NCBI GenBank assembly: GCA_026075535.2
Contig: AP026548.1
Span: 1,054,001-1,118,000 of the forward strand
Reading direction: 5' to 3'
Source of the DNA: Tricholoma matsutake
Lineage: Eukaryota > Basidiomycota > Agaricomycetes > Agaricales > Tricholomataceae
Length of the DNA: 64,000 bases
Part shown: positions 47,286-58,613 of the stretch, in pieces
Position numbering within the stretch: position 1 is the first letter of the stretch
Layout: every line of letters begins with the position of its first letter
Position numbers and translations under genes: made by a program
The notes under the pieces: generated by a model
Told to the model about the DNA's origin: nothing
What the model saw: the letters and a program-made list of their open reading frames with translations, nothing else
Databases searched by the model: none

Positions 47286-49139
47286 CATCTGATGGGCCCC
47301 TATTACTCCAACTCAACTGCCTGCGGCTCGGCGACGATCCCTCCCGCGTATTTTCTGTAGATATTGATAAAAACAAGAATGTCTCGGTGCTAAGGGAGAT
47401 CATCAAAGCGAAGAAGACACCTGCGTTCGACTATATTAATGCCGACAGACTCGATCTATGGAACGTTTCCATTGAAATCGATGATGATCTTTCAGAGAAA
47501 CTTGCAGAGCGTCCTCACGAAAGGACTTTACGTCCGACGGAAATTTTGTCCGATGTATTTCCAAACGGAACTCCTGCCGTCAGCACCCTCCATATCGTCG
47601 TTTATGCGCCTCCTGGTACGTGCTTTTCCCCAGTGTTAATGATGGTGGGTATTCATTCGACGCTAGTTCAACGATTGAGCAGAGTCCCTCCATCTTCGTA
47701 CAACGCTCCTGCCGGCACGGCTACGGTAGAAGGTCTACGGTCCACATTCTTGAATAACTCACCTCAGAAGTCCCCTTCCGCCGGTGGGCAAACAGCGGAC
47801 TTTTCCAGCCGTCAACATCGTGATACACAGGCAATAGCGTGCAATCGCCCTTCCTCAGCCAGTGATGTAATACCAATCACGCTTCTCCACCCCGTATTCG
47901 GCGAATTCATTGACGATTGCGATAACTACGAGCCAAACAAAAAGGACCACGACGTCGTGCTCAAGTTGCAAACAGCCATGTCCCACATCTACGCAGACGA
48001 AAAATCCCGCGCAAACGCTATCCGCGATATCTTCGAATCGTACGGGATATACCTCCGACCAACCAAGATTGGCAGTTTCGAAACGGATGGAGATGTGACC
48101 TGGGGACGATTCGTCACGCTTCTCGCGGAATTCAAGAACGATGTGGGATAGTCAGGTGCTGAACCGTACCTTCAAGCCGCGCTATATTATCTAGAGTTTA
48201 CCCGGAAACTGGCTCCTAAATACTCGCAATCCTCGCTGCCGTGTCTCATTATGCTCGTTTTTGGTTCGTTCTCCTCAGCTGTCCTTGACTCCTTGTTTAC
48301 TAAGCTCGAATTATATGCCAGGCCCCTACCTATGTTTCGCCGGTGCAGCTTGGAACAATCGCCCTAATCTACAGATCCTCTCAGTTCTACCATTTCATTT
48401 CCACTTTTCGGATACAAGGTTAAAGACGATGGCTGCGCGACAACTGGGAGCATCTACGAGAGCCATTAGTCATATCAAGCGTTTTTACGAGGACGAATAT
48501 CACACCTGTGACCCACCTTCTCCTCCAAACCCGTCACGACCCCAGCCTATGCAGCTGTTCCCATATCCGACATCTTTCACGTCACTTATGGATTCGAAGA
48601 AACAAAACTTTGTTTATCACTCTCACTTGGACAACAACAAACTCATTTTTCGTGCGAAACTGTGCGATGGTAACCCTAAGCTTTGCGTCAAATTTGTTCG
48701 TCAGTATTCAAAGGAGGTGCATGAATATTGCGCTTCGATTAATGCTGCGCCGAAGCTCCTGGGCTTTGAGAGTATGCCTGGTGGATGGTATATGGTTGTG
48801 ATGACTTTGATCGAAGGATATGACATGCTCCATGAATCTCAATCTCTGATACCTATGGCTAATATTCGAGCCGTCGTTGACCAGCTTCATCAACGTGGTT
48901 ATGTGCATGGTGACATCCGGGACACAAATGTCATGGTTTCTTCTAACGGACACGTCATTCTTCTTGATTTTGACTGGGCAGGGGAGGGTGGAAAGGTTCG
49001 ATACCCAATGAACACTCATTATGGAGATGATCTATGGCGGCCTGAAGGAGCGCGGGATGGCATGCTGATTACTTGTGAACACGACATCGAAATGATGGAT
49101 GCTATGTCTGAAGCATTACAGAGGGATGCCAGATGTTGA
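47286..49139 (+). CDS. Crinkler protein with C-terminal kinase domain (CRN copy 2)
   Basis: The second CRN module LNCLRLGDDPSRVF...KKTPAFDYINADRLDLWNVS...STLHIVVY (47312-47610) lacks its own ATG. After a Ser-rich linker comes the fungal CRN middle region: LLHPVFGEFIDDCDNYEP and IYLRPTKIGSF, then EFKNDVG, an in-frame TAG at 48149-48151, SGAEPYLQAALYYLE and SLPCLIMLVFG. A 58-nt intron (48264-48321) joins in phase to PYLCFAGAAWNNRPNLQILS. The C-terminal protein-kinase-like domain has CVKFV (ATP Lys), HGDIRDTNVMV (catalytic Asp and Asn, near 48915) and DFDWAG (metal Asp). One nonsense codon in an otherwise open gene suggests a recent pseudogene or a sequence error. Confidence 0.82.
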
Positions 49140-49245
49140 GTATGTAGAAATTGATATATTTTGGCACTCAATTGTTGAGACTCGGACTTGAAGTTTAAAA
49201 CTAGCGCTTTAACACTGGTTAGGACCGGAACTACTTCGTAGAGTA
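49140..49245. other. Short spacer between Crinkler units
   Basis: About 100 bp; no feature recognised. Confidence 0.4.
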
Positions 49246-51411
49246 TGTATTGTATGTCGAAATTGATCGCGGCAAGGATGTTGGTGGCATTTGATCGCAT
49301 CGACGCCAACAGCCTTGACATATGGAATGTCTCCATACCTATCGATGAAGACGCGAACCTTGATTCCTTGAAGCGCAAGTCAAGAACCTGAGGCTACATT
49401 AGAAGAAGCCGTTGTGGGCATTAAAGGTACTGCTTAAGATCTTTAGCGATCTAGATAATGAGACTCTCCTGTCGTTGTCACGGCCCCTCCTATCAGTGAG
49501 CACACTCCCTCCAGAACTCTACGTTCGCGCCCCGGCACAAGACATGCCACGCCACTCCCTCGACGAAAACCCTACAATAGCAGGCTCGGAGCGACTTTCA
49601 AACGGCCCTACAGCCTGTGAAGGAGCCGCCTGTAACGTTCGTTCGTTGAACGTTGATGTTCCCGATCCAGGAGAAGCCGAAGATGCCCGAGACGGCACTC
49701 TACCCAACAACGGTGAGTCGCCATCGGTTTTTCCTTTTGTTCTTATTCACGAAACGGCACCCTAGCCTGTCATTCCACCCATTCCAACGAACTTTTCCAT
49801 TCAACAGAGTCTCCACAACTCGACGCACACAAGCCCTCTCCACTAACGCCGCTTCTTCCTCCCGACGAATGCCCACCAGACACCGATCAGGAACATCTTC
49901 CAGACAACCCTACAACCCGGGCAGAATGCGTCAGCAACATTCGTTCGTCAAACATCGACATTCCAGATGCAGGAGAGGCCGGCGAAACGGCACTTTTCTC
50001 GACCAAGGTGTGATTTTCTTTCGATTTCGATTCTGATTGGATGAACGGCAGCCTAGGCTGTCACTATTCAAGTACAAGCAAAGATTTTCATTCATCCCCA
50101 GCTCCACAACGTCATGCACGCGAACCGAACACTGCCACGTCGCACACCGCCCATGACGAACGCCCACCGAACGTTCGTTTGGGGAGCCTTCAAAATGCAC
50201 CTGTGACCCGTGTGGAAGGAGTCTCCGACGTTCGTCCGTCTAACGTCGCAGTTTCCAATGCAGGGGGGGCCAAGAATAGGTGAAACAGCACTTTGTTGGA
50301 ACTTGGAAAGTGGTGCGTTTCCCCCATTTTTTTCTTTTTGGTTCAAGTTCTGATTCATCAAACAGCATGATAGGCCGTCATTCAACGTATGCCAACTTTG
50401 TTTTTCATCCACCATCATCCCCACAGCCCAGCATACACAAGCCGGCTGAAATCACGCCACCTCTCCCTCCTGATAAACGCCGCCGAACACAGGTTATAAA
50501 TACTTTCCAGACGGCATTGTGACCCATGTGGAAGGTGTCTACAACATTCGTTCATAGAACGTCAGTGTTCCCAGCGCTCGAGAGTCGAAAATGGGCGAAA
50601 GGGCACCTTTTTCGAAAGTGGTGCGTCTTTCCCCATTTTCCATTTTCTTTCAGTTCTGATTTACGACTCGGAAATGGCGCATCAGGCCATCGTTCTACAA
50701 CGACCGACAACGTTTTCCATCGAGACGTAATCCCACAGCTCGACGTTGGCGGAACACCTCCATCAACACCAGCGATTTTTGTCAATGAACGCTTGTCGAA
50801 CGCAGGCTCAGGGAGCCTTCCAAACGACTCTACAACTTTTGTAAACACTGTCCCCAGGGTCCGTTCGTCGAACGTCACTTCACTTGTTTCTAGGAAGGCC
50901 GAAGATTCACAAGACGGCAGCTTCCTCGACAACAGTATGTTCCCCCTTGACTTCTTATCTAAAGTTTATTCTAATTCACGAGACAGCACTATATCCTGTC
51001 GTTCTACAAGTATCAACCACGTTTTTCATACCCCACCTCTGGCACGACTCGAGGTTCGCAAGGTTACACCACATGCCCCTCCAATCATTCAAACTGAACG
51101 GCTTCTGAACGCCGGCATGGTTTCACTCTCGAACGACCCCACGACCTGCATAGGGAATGTTCCTCAACTCTTTTTGATGGATGACGCAGTTTCCGTTCGT
51201 GGAGATGCTGTGGACGCTGTGGGCAGCAATCTTTATGATGACAGTGCGTTACCCTCTGCCAATCTATTCATTTGATTTTGATTCAGAAGATAACCTGGTA
51301 GATTACAGTCCATCATCTGAACATGACACTGATTCCGAACCCCGAGGTATGGAAGATTCTTCGTGGTGCTACATTCTTCTACATTATTGTACTATCAATT
51401 ACACTCTATGA
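49246..51411 (+). pseudogene. Third Crinkler-like gene with six tandem exon-intron modules
   Basis: 49252-49490 is a third, damaged CRN N-domain: FDRIDANSLDIWNVSIPIDE, a frameshift near 49375, a TAG near 49402, then KVLLKIFSDLDNETLLSLS. It is followed by six copies of a module of about 290-317 bp (motif copies near 49636, 49938, 50229, 50545, 50857 and 51157). Each has an exon of 60-70 codons with ERLSNAGSGSLPNDSTT-like and NVRSLNVDVPD-like segments, then an intron of about 95-145 nt starting GTGAG or similar and ending CAG. A last exon near 51287 reads NLVDYSPSSEHDTDSEPR. Some donors and phases no longer match, so part of the array is degenerate. The module function is unknown. Confidence 0.6.
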
Positions 51412-52555
51412 CTCATATGTATGAAGTCGTATATATATGCCTATCTCGTAGTCTAGTTTCTGTATCCTAATCTAATAGTTAGTTTCACCCTACACCCTCG
51501 CGTGCTCTGAGTCTTTTAGCCGCCCTGCGTACTCGTTTCACCCTCAATATAGTTGTCGCATGCGAAGTTTGCCTGGGAGCTTAGGTAAACCCTAAACCCT
51601 AAGCCATGTATGTCGTCTGCAAAGTGTACCGAACATCCGGAACGGGAGATAAAACTTCGTCAGTCTGGGGGTGCAGTGGGGCCGAGGATGAGGTTATTGT
51701 TGTTGCTAGGGGATACGGGTCTGGGACGATGGACGTAGGCATCTGGGACGTTTGCTGAGTCGAGGGCGTCGTTTGGAGAGGGTACCAACCATCTATAACA
51801 CGAGCCAAGCTTTCGACATCCTGAGGGGATGATGTGGCCGAACCTCCGAGGACGACGTTGAAGTTCGCATTTTTGGCTTTGCTGGGACTGGAACTGAAAA
51901 CGGAAGGATGCGGGGTGTTCCTAGAGCAGGCCTGGAGGTGTAGTTCTCAAACTTGAGGTGGTAGCACATGGGAGAGAGCCGATTTCGTGAAAATGAAAAT
52001 GAGCGGCTTGAGGCCGAAATCGCAGTGCAAAGGGATGGTAAACAATCCGCTTCGCATGTAGGCACAGTCATGGAGTCATCAGAGTCGAACTTTCCATGAT
52101 ATGGGAACCCGGGAGGAGAACTTGAATGGTGCAGATAGATGGAGCTAGGGAGCAAGTTGGCGTCTTCAAGATATTTACAGAGACGGCAGTAGATGGATAT
52201 GGTCGTCCATATTGAGGCTGGTGGGAAAATGAGAAACGATTGGAGATGATCATGTGAAGTGACGTACGGTTCTTTGATGAAAGCTAGGCAGTAAATGATG
52301 CCTAGAAGAGCCTTTTGAACAAATTAGAATTAGAACTTGAAAGAGAAAGGGTTATTTGTAGTCCTCGATGCCCAGGGTTGGGCTAGGGTCCAATCAACAT
52401 TACAGACTCATAACCCTAAGTAAATTTTTAACTAGAATGTGCTGGAAAAGATAGATATATGGGTGGATAATGAATGTGAGCCATTTGTGAGGTGTATGAA
52501 ACTTAAGGACAGTGTGCAGAATGGCAAAAAGAATATAGAAAAAGTCATGATCCCA
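51412..52555 (-). CDS. Hypothetical gene fragments
   Basis: Minus-strand frames at 51599-51808 (DVESLARVIDGWYPLQTTPS... when extended upstream) and 51793-52155 overlap in different frames. A short GTAAAT...TAG intron may lie near 52170. Composition is Ser/Thr/Pro rich and CpG content is high, like the Crinkler region. I do not recognise a family. The gene, if real, would run from about 52250 to 51599. Confidence 0.25.
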
Positions 52556-53844
52556 AGCAAAAGATGGAGCGTGCGTTGCTGAGGAGTCTTGCAAGGAAAG
52601 AGCTGTGAGCAGGATTTGATGGGATTGGTATGTTCACATCACCAGCATCGAACACGATGCAAAACTGATCCGTTATCATCCCTGTTTTCGCATCTCGTTT
52701 TCCACACTCAACCAACGCATGCCCTCCTTCCACTTTTAGGGAGTTCAGAACTCTTCTCTCTACCCCCGAAATATCTGCACATTCGAGTGCCTTTCTGGAT
52801 ACGCCTTTCAGGTGGAGATACAGCGCGATACTGTATGAGCCCCAGTTGGGAAGTTGGGGTAAATGGTCCAGAAAGATTAAGCGAAAGTGGTAAAGATGAC
52901 ATTCCTCTTGATCTGGTGTCAGTGAAGCTATGTTAGCAGTTGAACATAACATCAACCCAACTAAACTCACTTGAAATCTGGGGGTTGATAATTGGTTGAT
53001 AAAGTGGTGGATGATTGCCGATCCAGTGTGACATATGCATCATGTGACTGCATTGATGACTAGCATGGAAAATTGGTCATTCCAAGGGAATTTGGTGCAA
53101 AAAGATTTTTCACACCAAACTGTGCTTGAAAATCCCCCAGAACAGCGAAGCTGCCCCCAAGTGCCAAAGACAACAGCCCACGCTCACCCTTATGGCCATG
53201 TCAATGTCAACAAACTTCGACGTTGTTTTCATATCACGTGGTTGCATCACAATGTGCTGGGTGAATAGCTTGCAAATAGCGTTCACTATTGCTGTAAGTT
53301 TGATGAAACTTTCCGTTTCATCTCGTCGTTAACGTTATTGCAGCTGGAATCAGGTGCATCTCTGACTTCTGGTCTTGTCCTTTACGGGCCTTACAAGTTA
53401 CCAGGTAAGTTCATATTTTTTCTTGCATTACTGACTGTTGACAAATCCATCAGTTTCCCTTTATCTATGACATTCAACTTCGAACATCGTTTACTGCATC
53501 ACAATGATGCACCTTCGGCCCCTCAGATACCTGGGAACATGAACATTTGATGGGGTACGGCTGTGCCACATGTGCGTCTCTCATTCCAGGTAAGGTTGGT
53601 GAAATGTCATGTTTCACCTTGCTGCTAACATCCGTCTTCGATATTCATAGCTTGTTGCACCCGTTTGGTGCATCTTCAAGTATTCATGCTCCTCATCAGG
53701 TCCTTTTTGTATTCTACTAGGTGAGTCTGGCATTTTCAGTTTTGAGATTTTACTGATGAGTTCATCTGCTTTCTTAGGGTTATCAGGAGATATATTTGAG
53801 ATTGTAGGGCAGGGTGGAAAACTAGGGGACTAGGGGACTAGGGG
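52556..53844. other. Region without a recognised gene
   Basis: Short frames on both strands (141 aa at 52545-52970 -, 115 aa at 52589-52936 +) show no known motif. Splice-like GTAAGT/CAG pairs at 53405-53455 and 53590-53650 and the hairpin-like GTGCATC/GATGCAC words near 53500 and 53660 recall the CACTA spacer and the 35-kb region. Confidence 0.3.
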
Positions 53845-54110
53845 GAGTAGGGTGGTGGGAGGTGGGGAGTAGGGTGGTGGGAGGTGGGGAGTAGGGTGGT
53901 GGGAGGTGGGGAGTAGGGTGGTGGGAGGTGGGGAGTAGGGTGGTGGGAGATGGGGAGTAGGGTGGTGGGAGATGGGGAGTAGGGTGGTGGGAGATGGGGA
54001 GTAGGGTGGTGGGAGATGGGGAGTAGGGTGGTGGGAGATGGGGAGTAGGGTGGTGGGAGATGGGGAGTAGGGTGGTGGGGGAGGGGGAGTAGGGTGGTGG
54101 GGGAGAGTAG
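53845..54110. repeat. 22-bp G-rich minisatellite, 12 units
   Basis: The core GTAGGGTGGTGGG recurs at exactly 22-bp spacing from 53847 to 54089. The first four units carry GAGGTGG and later ones GAGATGG, showing local homogenisation. Each unit has several G-triplets or G-runs on the plus strand, so G-quadruplex formation is plausible. It creates a false 123-141 aa Pro/Ser/Thr/His frame on the minus strand. Confidence 0.95.
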
Positions 54111-54235
54111 GGGATGGGGATTGGGAGAGAGAATGGTAGAGTGTGAGAAAGCGTTCACTTGACATTGTAGATGATGTGTGTAATGTATTGGATAACTGCA
54201 CAACATCTCCAGTACTGCTGTATTACAGGAATTGT

Positions 54236-54860
54236 CTGGGGAGTACTGTACACAGAAATGCAATATGAGTATTGTAGCAATTGTCCTGAGGACTCATACT
54301 GTTGTGAGAGCATGTGTATACATTCCATTGACATCGTAGATGATGCAGGTAATGCTGCAGATCACTGCACAATTATTACAGCACAAATGAATTGGCAGAA
54401 TTTCTCAGAAGTACACCAAACAGAAAAATGCAAAATGACAATTGTTGCAGCACTCCCTAGGACTTTGTGCTGCAGTCAGAGGATGGGAACACACTCCATT
54501 GACATCATAGATGATGCATGTAATGCTGCAGATCACTGCAGAATGATTGCAGCACAAAAGAATTTTCAGAATTTCTCAGAACTACATAGAACAGAAAAAT
54601 GTGAAATGACACTTGTTGCAGCACTCCCCAGGACTTGGGCTGGAGTCAGAGGATGGGAATGCTCCATTGACGTCGTAGACAAGGCGGCTAATGCTGCAGA
54701 TCACTACACAATTATTACAGCACAAATGAATTTGCAGAATTTCACAAAAGTACACAGAGCAGAAATATGCGAAATGACACTTGTTGCAGCACTCCCCAGG
54801 AGTTGTGCTGGAGTCAGAGGATTGGAACACACTCCAATGACACCATCCACATCCCATGTA
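54236..54860 (+). repeat. About 170-bp tandem repeat, 3.5 copies
   Basis: The CCATTGAC landmark is at 54325, 54496, 54664 and 54834, giving periods of 171, 168 and 170 bp. Units share GATGATGCAGGTAATGCTGCAG and TTGCAGCACTCCCCAGGACT-like words. Because two periods are multiples of three, a 270-aa frame (54171-54983) stays mostly open with a repeating peptide (DDAGNAADHC, then NFSELHRTEKCEMT). It has no known domain, and coding status is doubtful. Confidence 0.85.
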
Positions 54861-54994
54861 AGTGACTATGAAAATTTGTTTTATGGCCTTACCATTTTCA
54901 TTATAGGTTCAGGCATTGGAGAACAAGATGATTTGGCATATGCAGCATGTAGGTTCTTTATTCTGATGCAGAAAAGTAATTAATGGTTTAACTG

Positions 54995-55235
54995 AAGACT
55001 TCATTATAAGTTGTTATTGACTTCATTACAACCTTGTATTGAGTGTTACTACTAACTTCATTACAAATTTTTATTGACTTGTTACTAACTTCATTACAAA
55101 TTATTATGGACTTGTTAGTGACTTCTGTTATTGACCTCATTACAAACCTTGTATTGACTCATTACTAACTTCACTATGAATTGTTATTGACTTCATTAGA
55201 AACTTGCATTTACTTGTTACTGACTTGTTATTTTA
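54995..55235. repeat. Degenerate GACTTCATTACAA/GACTTGTTACT repeat
   Basis: About ten imperfect copies of TTACTAACTTCATTACAAAT and TTATTGACTTG words. AT-rich, non-coding. Confidence 0.7.
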
Positions 55236-56739
55236 AAAGCCTGCCCTCAAGTCTTCTCGAATGAAACTTTTCAGTCCCTTTATTCAATCCAAGTACATTT
55301 CAAAATCTATCTCTAAATCTTAGTCTAATTCTAAATTGAAATCTATATTAATACCTCTCTTAGTTTTCAGTTCTTCTAAATGGTTTTGGTTACTCACCTT
55401 TACTACAGAACTCCATTCAACACTTCCTTGTATACAATGTTTGCAATTCTGTTATTCACATTGTTTTCATAGTACACCAGTTGGTTAAATGGCCAATTTT
55501 GACCACTGAAAAAAATTCTAAATGATTGGGGAGCTTGCTCCCCTTTGTTATGCTACCAATCCAAAATGCAGATGATTGGTAAGGGTTACTGGTTTTGTAG
55601 TTGTTTGGTTTTTGAAGCCCCTGTGGGAATAGCTGCAAGGCTGCGTGTGCATGGCTGCATGTGTACACAGGGCCTCAAGCATGTGCGGGTCTTGCCGACT
55701 GAGTTTTAATTTGAGCAAACATTAATGCATGTCAACCATCAACACAATCTGTCAGAAGCATTGTGTGCCACATTCTCAGAGACTTTTGGCTACATTTGGG
55801 CTTGCTACTACTTCTGAGACTCCTCTGCATGGTTTGGCTATTGATGAGCTGAGATTTCAACTATATAGTGCACTAAGAGGTTGTCAGCTGTGACTTTTTG
55901 TCCATTGGCATTTAGTGAAGTCCTGCTTAGTCCCAGTTTGCTGAGCCTTCAGGACCTCTCTCACTCAATGGTGTCAGGAGCTTCCAGTACATTTACTGCC
56001 TCCATTGACACTTCCACCTGCCTAGCAGAAAAGGAGTGTGTCAGGAGTTGCTATAAGCTTTGGATTAATTCCCCTGAACAATGTCTTGCAGCGTGTTGAA
56101 ATTTGGTGAATCTTTAGCAGAATATCAGGGGACACAGGTTCAACACCTGTCTTGGACTCTTGGCTTGGTCTTTGGCTCTGGCTCTTTTTGGACTAGTCTA
56201 TTGTTAGTTGCACTACAATTCCATAGTGCTTGCAAGAGCACAGCTAGGAATATGCCCAGCTTATCTTCAGATCCACTTCTTGCGACTGCAACAAAGGCTA
56301 GAACACTTGCAGCCCAATCAAAGTGGCGTGGTAAACAGTTTGAAGTACCAATACCTGGTATGTGTGCTCACTGTTTCCTCTGATTGTTGAAATCTATTCA
56401 TATAATATCCTTAGGTCCCTCTCCTGTTGCACCAAATGTCACACCAGATTCAGCTTTGAATTATCCTTCTCCAGTTTGTATGTTGAGCATGATCATAATG
56501 TTATGAATAAAACTGATGAGCATTTTGATCTCAACCATGCTCCACCTGCTGGGGAGGCTGGACCATCAAGGTTTCAGTTAACCCCAGCATCTCATCCACA
56601 GACACTATCACAAATCATGAATGACTTCCATATATCTGTTCCTCCTGCTCTGTCTTCCCCCCCACCTGCCCATATCTCATCTGTCAGTACTGCAGTTTTT
56701 CCTTTTCCATGTACTTGAGGTGGTGGTCATTAGTATTTT
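55236..56739 (+). other. Possible upstream exons of Helitron 2
   Basis: 56362-56718 reads an open Ser/Pro-rich segment (FDLNHAPPAGEAGPSRFQLT) with GT-AG-like borders. 55880-56100 is open but unrecognised. These lie directly upstream of recognised Helitron sequence on the same strand and may be its 5-prime exons. No Helitron terminus (TC...CTRR hairpin) was identified. Confidence 0.3.
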
Positions 56740-57734
56740 GTGCAGTTCCAACATCCAAATTCCTTACTGACCATGTTCTTTGCAGTTGCATATACACCTA
56801 AAAGGACTGGCCATCATTGTTATGCTGAATGTACACCTCTTGCCAAAAGAACTCGCATCACAATTTGGGCTACTCCTCCATCTGTTCATATACAACAATT
56901 ACTTTCTCTGGATGTGAACATACAAAATCTATTGGATGATGATAAAATGCCTGAATTTCTTCCTAGATGATTGTTTCCAAATGCCCAAGTCCAATCTACT
57001 CCTGTTCATGGTACATCCTCCAATGATGTTTTTGGTTCTACTCCTCTTCATTGCCTCCTTCCCCTGAACCCCAGCCATTTCCTATCCCTAATCTTGAGAA
57101 CCACATACCTGCTCAGATTGTTTCAGGTGCTCGATACAGTACTAGAGAGCATTGTGGTGCTAGGGGAAGGGCTGTTCATCCTTTAAATCCTCACCTGTTA
57201 TGGTGCACAAAAGCAGGTCACTGGGTGCCTTCACATATATTCGGTCTACAAATGCAATGTGCACATTGTAGAGAAATGTGCAGTGCAGCTGCTCAATTGT
57301 GGTGAGCAGAAGCAGCAGCTGCACAAAGTCTAGCAGATCTCAACACAAACTTACCACCGAATCCTTCACCTGTTCCTAATGTTCATCAAAATCCTGCACC
57401 TGCTTCTCAACCTGGAGTCCAGCTACAGCCTGATCCTGCTCCTAACAATGATCTACCCAATCATGATCCTCTTACTGATTTGCAGTATCAGCTGAGGAGA
57501 GGGCACTATTGGCCACAGCCTGGCAGAAGATTATGGACATAAAGATGGAGCAGTGTAATCAGTGCCATGACAAGTGGTTTGATCTCAATGTTCAGGATGC
57601 AGCCTGTGCTAAGTGCAGGAAGGATGACAAGTACAAACCATCAAACAAGATGTTTCCTGGAATACCTCCACCTGATCTTCCTGAGCTTTCTCAAATGGAA
57701 GAAATGCTCATTTCTCCTGTGCATGCATTGGTTC
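56740..57734 (+). pseudogene. Helitron 2 N-terminal region with DUF6570 start
   Basis: This reads HHCYAECTPLAKRTRITI, then (57051-57305) CTKAGHWVPSHIFGLQMQC and CAHCREMCSAAAQLW, a TGA at 57302 where Arg fits, a Pro/Asn-rich linker, and (57509-57734) CNQCHDKWFDLNVQDAACAK with IPPPDLPELSQMEEMLISPV and HALV. The CxxC...CxxC followed by PPDLPELSQ(V/M)EEMLI is the DUF6570 region that precedes the Helitron-like N and Rep domains. The frame is cut by gypsy element 2 at 57735 and resumes at 63914. Confidence 0.8.
57730..57734. repeat. Target site duplication GGTTC, left
   Basis: Perfect 5-bp duplication with 63914-63918, flanking gypsy element 2. Confidence 0.92.
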
Positions 57735-58126
57735 TGTTAGGAAACCACCCCATTACCTAATAAACTTTCATTTTTATTTTATTATGTCGAATTACGCCAA
57801 ATGATGCTACATTTTGATAGCATGAGAATTTTATTTCGCATGCATCAAAATGTACATGCATGTACGAGTGCGTCGGTAACAACAATGTACAATATATGTA
57901 ACATAGTATATAAACCCTAAATATATGCCTAGGGGACCCCAGTTGTGTTCTCTTAGGTATTCCACCTATGTTTTCGGTGTGAAAGGCCTATCTCAACAAA
58001 CTCACCTATTAATAACCCCTCACATCAAAACCATCAATTCCCCCATCATGAGCGCGGATCCTGCCCCCTTCTTGTAGAGAGAACCTGCATGGTCTTAGCT
58101 AGCAGATAGTGGGTGTTGCCCTAACA
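57735..58126 (+). repeat. 5-prime LTR of gypsy element 2
   Basis: 392 bp, TGTTAGG...CCCTAACA with the inverted TGTTAG/CTAACA ends of LTRs. It differs from the 3-prime LTR at 11 positions by my hand alignment (about 97.2% identity). Ten are transitions at sites that are CpG in one copy (or TG in one and CA in the other). Confidence 0.95.
57907..57914 (+). promoter_or_regulatory. TATA box in LTR (TATATAAA)
   Basis: TATATAAA lies 172 bp into the LTR and is preserved in the 3-prime LTR at 63694-63701. It is a plausible core promoter for element transcription. Confidence 0.55.
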
Positions 58127-58613
58127 GAAGAACACAACTCCCCATATCAGTGCGCCTTCTCTTACTTGCGCATACATCATTGTTTCACCGCGCCACATCC
58201 AATTACTCATCCTTTCGGCATGAGCCGGAAGTACTTGTATATACGTAATCTACCTTTTCTTTCGTAAGCCAATGCCAGGCCTCGCCTTACATTGCGACTG
58301 CCAGTGATCGAGAGGCAGCACTCGTCATTAGGACAGCTGCAACCAGACAACCGATCAGATCTGGTTTAGTTACGATTTACATCACTCTATTTGGATGACT
58401 ATTTTAGTTACAAGCCGAATTCAGTGATATCTCCGAGATCAGGCACTGTTGGAAGGGTTATTGATCTGAAGTGTCAAAATAGGCGCCCGACGAACGACGA
58501 ACCATTGACGAACCTCGACGAACCATATCACGTGACCCGTAAACGTTTGGAGAGGTCTCGAAGAAAAAAATTTGAATTTGTCAAAGAAGTGATTCATCAC
58601 AGATTCTACAATT
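58127..58613 (+). other. Leader region of gypsy element 2
   Basis: No CCA-adjacent primer-binding site complementary to a tRNA 3-prime end is obvious after the LTR. The short frame 58391-58636 is probably leader sequence rather than a gene. Confidence 0.4.

Noticed and set aside
51585..51606. Interstitial telomere (AAACCCTAAACCCTAAGCC)
   Set aside because: Only about two and a half imperfect units; too short to distinguish from chance.
53845..54110. CRISPR-like array
   Set aside because: The units are contiguous with no unique spacers, and the genome is eukaryotic.
53830..54263. Proline/serine/histidine-rich proteins of 123-141 aa on the minus strand
   Set aside because: They are the reverse complement of the 22-bp G-rich minisatellite read in two overlapping frames.
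54171..54983. A novel cysteine-repeat effector
   Set aside because: The open frame is explained by the near-multiple-of-three period of a tandem repeat, with no signal peptide or supporting exon; it is kept only as a repeat.
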